A DNA stretch of 64,000 nt. It comes from Enterococcus saccharolyticus subsp. saccharolyticus (GTDB lineage Bacteria > Bacillota > Bacilli > Lactobacillales > Enterococcaceae). The position numbers and the translations under genes were made by a program. The stretch spans positions 1,507,794 through 1,571,793 of the forward strand of contig NZ_CP118957.1 in the NCBI RefSeq assembly GCF_029023825.1, given 5' to 3'. Positions 61,974 through 64,000 of this stretch are shown here, piece by piece (the first letter of the stretch is position 1; each line of letters opens with the position of its first letter). Below the pieces are notes generated by a model. The model ran no database searches, was not told where the DNA came from, and worked only from the letters and a program-made list of their open reading frames with translations.

Positions 61974-62153
61974 ATGGAAACGAAAACAAACGTAACATTT
62001 AAATGGGAAAACCTCACTTTATTTGGATTTATTGAACGAGAATACGAAAATTCATTTTTAATACAAGTTAACGACCCTTCTAAAGAAATTATGGACAAAT
62101 TTAGTGGTCGCATGGTGATTAGTAAAAAAGTATGCGAAAAAATCTCTGATTAA
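61974..62153 (+). CDS. Small protein, DUF2187-like
   Basis: A 59-residue protein (METKTNVTFKWENLTLFGFI at the start) with a short beta-barrel pattern resembling DUF2187/KOW-like small proteins. GGAG lies 8 nt upstream of the ATG at 61974; an in-frame GUG at 61965 overlaps it. It is divergent from the XRE regulator and ends in a bidirectional terminator. Function unknown. Confidence 0.7.
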   Translation: METKTNVTFKWENLTLFGFIEREYENSFLIQVNDPSKEIMDKFSGRMVISKKVCEKISD

Positions 62154-62190
62154 AAATGGAGAAGCGATTACTCGCTCCTCCATTTTTTTA
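62152..62190. terminator. Bidirectional terminator, DUF2187-like gene / alaT
   Basis: AAAAATGGAG with inner AGCGA/TCGCT and CTCCATTTTTTT form a stem between convergent genes. Confidence 0.85.
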
Positions 62191-63405
62191 TTTTTGTTTG
62201 TAAGTTGATAAAAATTCACGCATTTTATCTGCTGTTAACTTCAATTCTTCAATATTTGGTAAATACACAATTCTAAAATGATCCGGTTGTTGCCAATTAA
62301 ACCCACCACCATGAACCATCAAAACGTGATGCTCATGTAGAAAATCTAATACAAATTTTTCATCATCTAAAATGTTAAAACGTTTCGTATCAATTTTAGG
62401 GAACATATAAAAAGCAGCTTTGGGTTTCACTGCTGAAAGTCCCGGAATATCATTAATCGCATTGTAAATGAATTCACGTTGCTCATAAATACGACCACCT
62501 GGTAATAATAATTTATCAATACTTTGGTAGCCACCTAATGCTGTTTGCACAATATGTTGTGACAATACATTTGAACATAAACGCATTGACGACAGCATAT
62601 TTAACCCTTCAATATAATCTTTAATGTGTCGTTTGTCACCACTAAGAACCATCCATCCAACACGGAATCCTGCGACACGATGAGATTTAGATAAACCACT
62701 AAACGTCACGACTGGACGATCAGGGGCTAAAGTTGCGATCGGAACATGTTGGTGACCATCCATCAATAAACGATCATAAATTTCATCAGAAAAGATAATT
62801 AAATCAAATTCACGTGCAATATCAACGATTTGTTCTAAAATTTCTTTTGGATAAACAGCACCGGTAGGATTATTGGGATTGATTAAAACAATCGCTTTTG
62901 TTTTAGAAGTTATTTTTGAACGAATATCTGCAATATCGGGATTCCAATCGCTTTCTTCATCACAAATATAATGAACCGGCTTACCTCCTGCCAATGAAAC
63001 AGATGCTGTCCATAATGGATAATCTGGCATCGGCACTAAAATTTCATCTCCATTGTCACATAACCCTTGCATAGACATTGTAATTAGTTCACTAACACCA
63101 TTTCCTGTATAAATATCATTAATCGTCACATTCGGGAAATTTTTCAATTGGCAATACTGTTCAATTGCTTTACGTGCTGAAAAAATACCTTTCGAATCAG
63201 AGTATCCTTCTGACTCTCTCACATTCATAATCAGATCACGAATAATTTCATTGGGTGCTTCAAAACCAAATGTTGCGGGATTACCAGTATTTAATTTTAA
63301 AATACTGATTCCTTCTTCTTGCATGCGATCTGCTTCTTCTAAAACAGGACCACGCACATCATAACTAACACCTTCAAGTTTACTAGATTTTTCAAAATTT
63401 CTCAT
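62188..63405 (-). CDS. alaT: Class I aminotransferase (alanine aminotransferase type)
   Basis: A 405-residue PLP enzyme. NPNNPTGAVYP, FSDEIYDRLL and the PLP-Lys motif FSGLSKSHRVAGFRVGW are complete. The length, the LNTGNPATFGFEAP start and the overall pattern match the AlaA/AlaT branch, which converts pyruvate and glutamate to alanine. The symbol is by resemblance only. An extended -10 (TGCTATAAT, 63491-63496) lies about 90 bp upstream on the minus strand. Confidence 0.85.
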   Translation of the reverse strand: MRNFEKSSKLEGVSYDVRGPVLEEADRMQEEGISILKLNTGNPATFGFEAPNEIIRDLIMNVRESEGYSDSKGIFSARKAIEQYCQLKNFPNVTINDIYTGNGVSELITMSMQGLCDNGDEILVPMPDYPLWTASVSLAGGKPVHYICDEESDWNPDIADIRSKITSKTKAIVLINPNNPTGAVYPKEILEQIVDIAREFDLIIFSDEIYDRLLMDGHQHVPIATLAPDRPVVTFSGLSKSHRVAGFRVGWMVLSGDKRHIKDYIEGLNMLSSMRLCSNVLSQHIVQTALGGYQSIDKLLLPGGRIYEQREFIYNAINDIPGLSAVKPKAAFYMFPKIDTKRFNILDDEKFVLDFLHEHHVLMVHGGGFNWQQPDHFRIVYLPNIEELKLTADKMREFLSTYKQK

Positions 63406-63490
63406 AGTAAGATCCTCTTTTCATGAATATACACAGGGTATATTAAACTGTATTTCTGCATTTTCCATAGAACTTTTTTTCAGTGTACTT

Positions 63491-63496
63491 ATTATA
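63491..63496 (-). promoter_or_regulatory. Extended -10 promoter of the aminotransferase gene
   Basis: TGCTATAAT on the minus strand, no clear -35; leader of about 80 nt. Confidence 0.5.
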
Positions 63497-63562
63497 GCAA
63501 ATTTTCTGAAAAAACGGGAAGTATTATTATTCATTTTTACTAAAAAAGTAAGAACTGGAGTA

Positions 63563-63591
63563 TTGACAAACCTTGAAATAACAAGTAAGAT
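63563..63591 (+). promoter_or_regulatory. Predicted tRNA promoter
   Basis: A perfect TTGACA (63563-63568), 17 bp and TAAGAT (63586-63591) on the plus strand upstream of the tRNA-Leu remnants. Confidence 0.6.
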
Positions 63592-63605
63592 TTTAACTGA
63601 TTACT

Positions 63606-63630
63606 GCGGATGTGTTGGAATGGCAGACAG
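63606..63630 (+). pseudogene. Truncated 5' fragment of a tRNA-Leu
   Basis: GCGGATGTG-T-TGGAAT-GGCAGACA repeats the first 25 bases of the tRNA-Leu located 47 bp downstream, with one substitution and one missing base, then diverges. It lacks anticodon and T arms. Confidence 0.7.
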
Positions 63631-63652
63631 GTAACTTTTCATATGTACTTAT

Positions 63653-63736
63653 GCGGATGTGATGGAATAGGCAGACATCTACGATTGAGGGTCGTAGGAG
63701 TTTCGACTCGTGCGGGTTCAAGTCCCGTCTTCCACA
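63653..63736 (+). tRNA. tRNA-Leu(GAG), acceptor stem imperfect
   Basis: An 84-nt tRNA with a D arm (ATG/CAT stem, GG in the loop), anticodon stem TACGA/TCGTA with loop TTGAGGG (anticodon GAG), a long variable arm GAGT-TTCG-ACTC and a T arm with TTCAAGT. CCA is not encoded. The acceptor arms GCGGATG and CTTCCAC mispair at C2-A71 and T6-T67, so function is uncertain. Confidence 0.78.
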
Positions 63737-63743
63737 TTTATTA

Positions 63744-63782
63744 TAACCTACTATCTTTTAAATCGATAGTAGGTTATTTTTT
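63744..63782 (+). terminator. Terminator after the tRNA
   Basis: TAACCTACTATC and GATAGTAGGTTA flank a 9-nt loop, followed by ATTTTTT on the plus strand. The remaining 63783-63943 holds nothing I recognise. Confidence 0.9.
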
Positions 63783-63943
63783 CATTCAAAATTTAACCTA
63801 TGTATATAATAGGAAACTTTGTAATAAGCGTGATCAATTTGCGGTTAAACGGTATTGTACTATAATAAATAAAGCGTTCAGGGTATAAGTGGTTTCTAGG
63901 GTTTATTTTGTGGTATATGTAAAGGGAATCTTCTCCAAAATGA

Positions 63944-63971
63944 AAAAAGACCTTAGCTAAGGTCTTTTTTT
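63944..63971. terminator. Perfect palindromic terminator near the window end
   Basis: AAAAAAGACCTTAG is followed by its exact complement, a 28-bp palindrome with A- and T-runs that can work on either strand. Confidence 0.85.
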
Positions 63972-64000
63972 ACGTTCAGAAATAAATTCAAATTTCGTCT
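63957..64000 (-). CDS. Possible C-terminus of a gene extending beyond the window
   Basis: One minus-strand frame reads TKFEFISERKKRP and stops inside the terminator palindrome. This is a plausible tail of a gene to the right, but 13 codons are too few to identify it. Confidence 0.3.
   Translation of the reverse strand, partial: TKFEFISERKKRP

Noticed and set aside
63610..63888. Plus-strand frame over the tRNA-Leu locus
   Set aside because: It spans a tRNA and its terminator; not a protein gene.

Overview
The window is a low-GC Firmicute chromosome segment, most probably Enterococcus or a close relative within the Enterococcaceae. The basis is the AT-rich codon use, strong AGGAGG-type ribosome sites, frequent UUG and GUG starts, and the gene neighbourhoods: ylaN-ftsW-pycA with ylbC-F-G-rsmD-coaD-ylbL, the purC-S-Q-L-F-M-N-H-D operon, pdhABCD, typA-suhB-yktA, and xpt-pbuX behind a purine riboswitch. 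No species call is possible from sequence reading alone. Almost every gene lies on the minus strand; the few plus-strand genes are a tiny ORF, an unknown gene beside purC, an oxidoreductase, one FUSC protein, a small DUF2187-like protein and a tRNA.

Layout. 1-7 kb: BI-1 membrane protein, MaoC-like hotdog protein, murC, sprT-tex, a PrpE-type phosphatase, a VOC protein and DUF1149. 7-19 kb: ylbL, coaD, rsmD, a 90-bp tandem repeat, ylbG, ylbF, a YlbC-like protein, pyruvate carboxylase, ftsW, ylaN and typA. 19-27 kb: suhB, a UPF0223 protein, a nonsense-interrupted yxeA, a lipoprotein and the pyruvate dehydrogenase operon. 27-31 kb: mgtA under an M-box riboswitch, followed by a second leader containing a short peptide ORF and competing hairpins; then wecB. 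31-50 kb is dominated by purine metabolism: guaC, purCSQLFMNHD, purEK-purB, pbuX and xpt. 50-55 kb: a TIM-barrel protein, a GH73 hydrolase, a VanY-type peptidase, an unknown protein, an oxidoreductase and a divergent pair of FUSC proteins. 55-60 kb: a large FtsX-type ABC exporter, a cas-less type I-C-like CRISPR array and nagA. 60-64 kb: an XRE-TPR regulator, a small DUF2187-like protein, an alanine-type aminotransferase and a damaged tRNA-Leu locus.

How it works together. The purine genes convert PRPP to IMP, and guaC, xpt and pbuX recycle purines. Two purine promoters (purC and purE) carry a PurBox-like sequence centred about 76-77 bp upstream of the predicted transcript start, as in lactococcal activator-type PurR control; guaC may have a third. 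The xpt-pbuX pair is instead under a guanine-type riboswitch. Pyruvate metabolism is represented by pyruvate carboxylase and the PDH complex.

Most interesting items: (1) the mgtA leader, where an M-box terminator is followed by a 12-residue acidic/proline leader ORF and a set of mutually exclusive hairpins, one of which hides the mgtA ribosome site; (2) the orphan CRISPR array, whose degenerate last repeat frames a spacer that reads in frame as a tyrosine-recombinase active-site box; (3) the 90-bp repeat array; (4) the unknown gene at 43444 with an overlapping CcpA-type site; (5) the 30-codon ORF at 6322. All functional statements come from reading the sequence; no database search was run.
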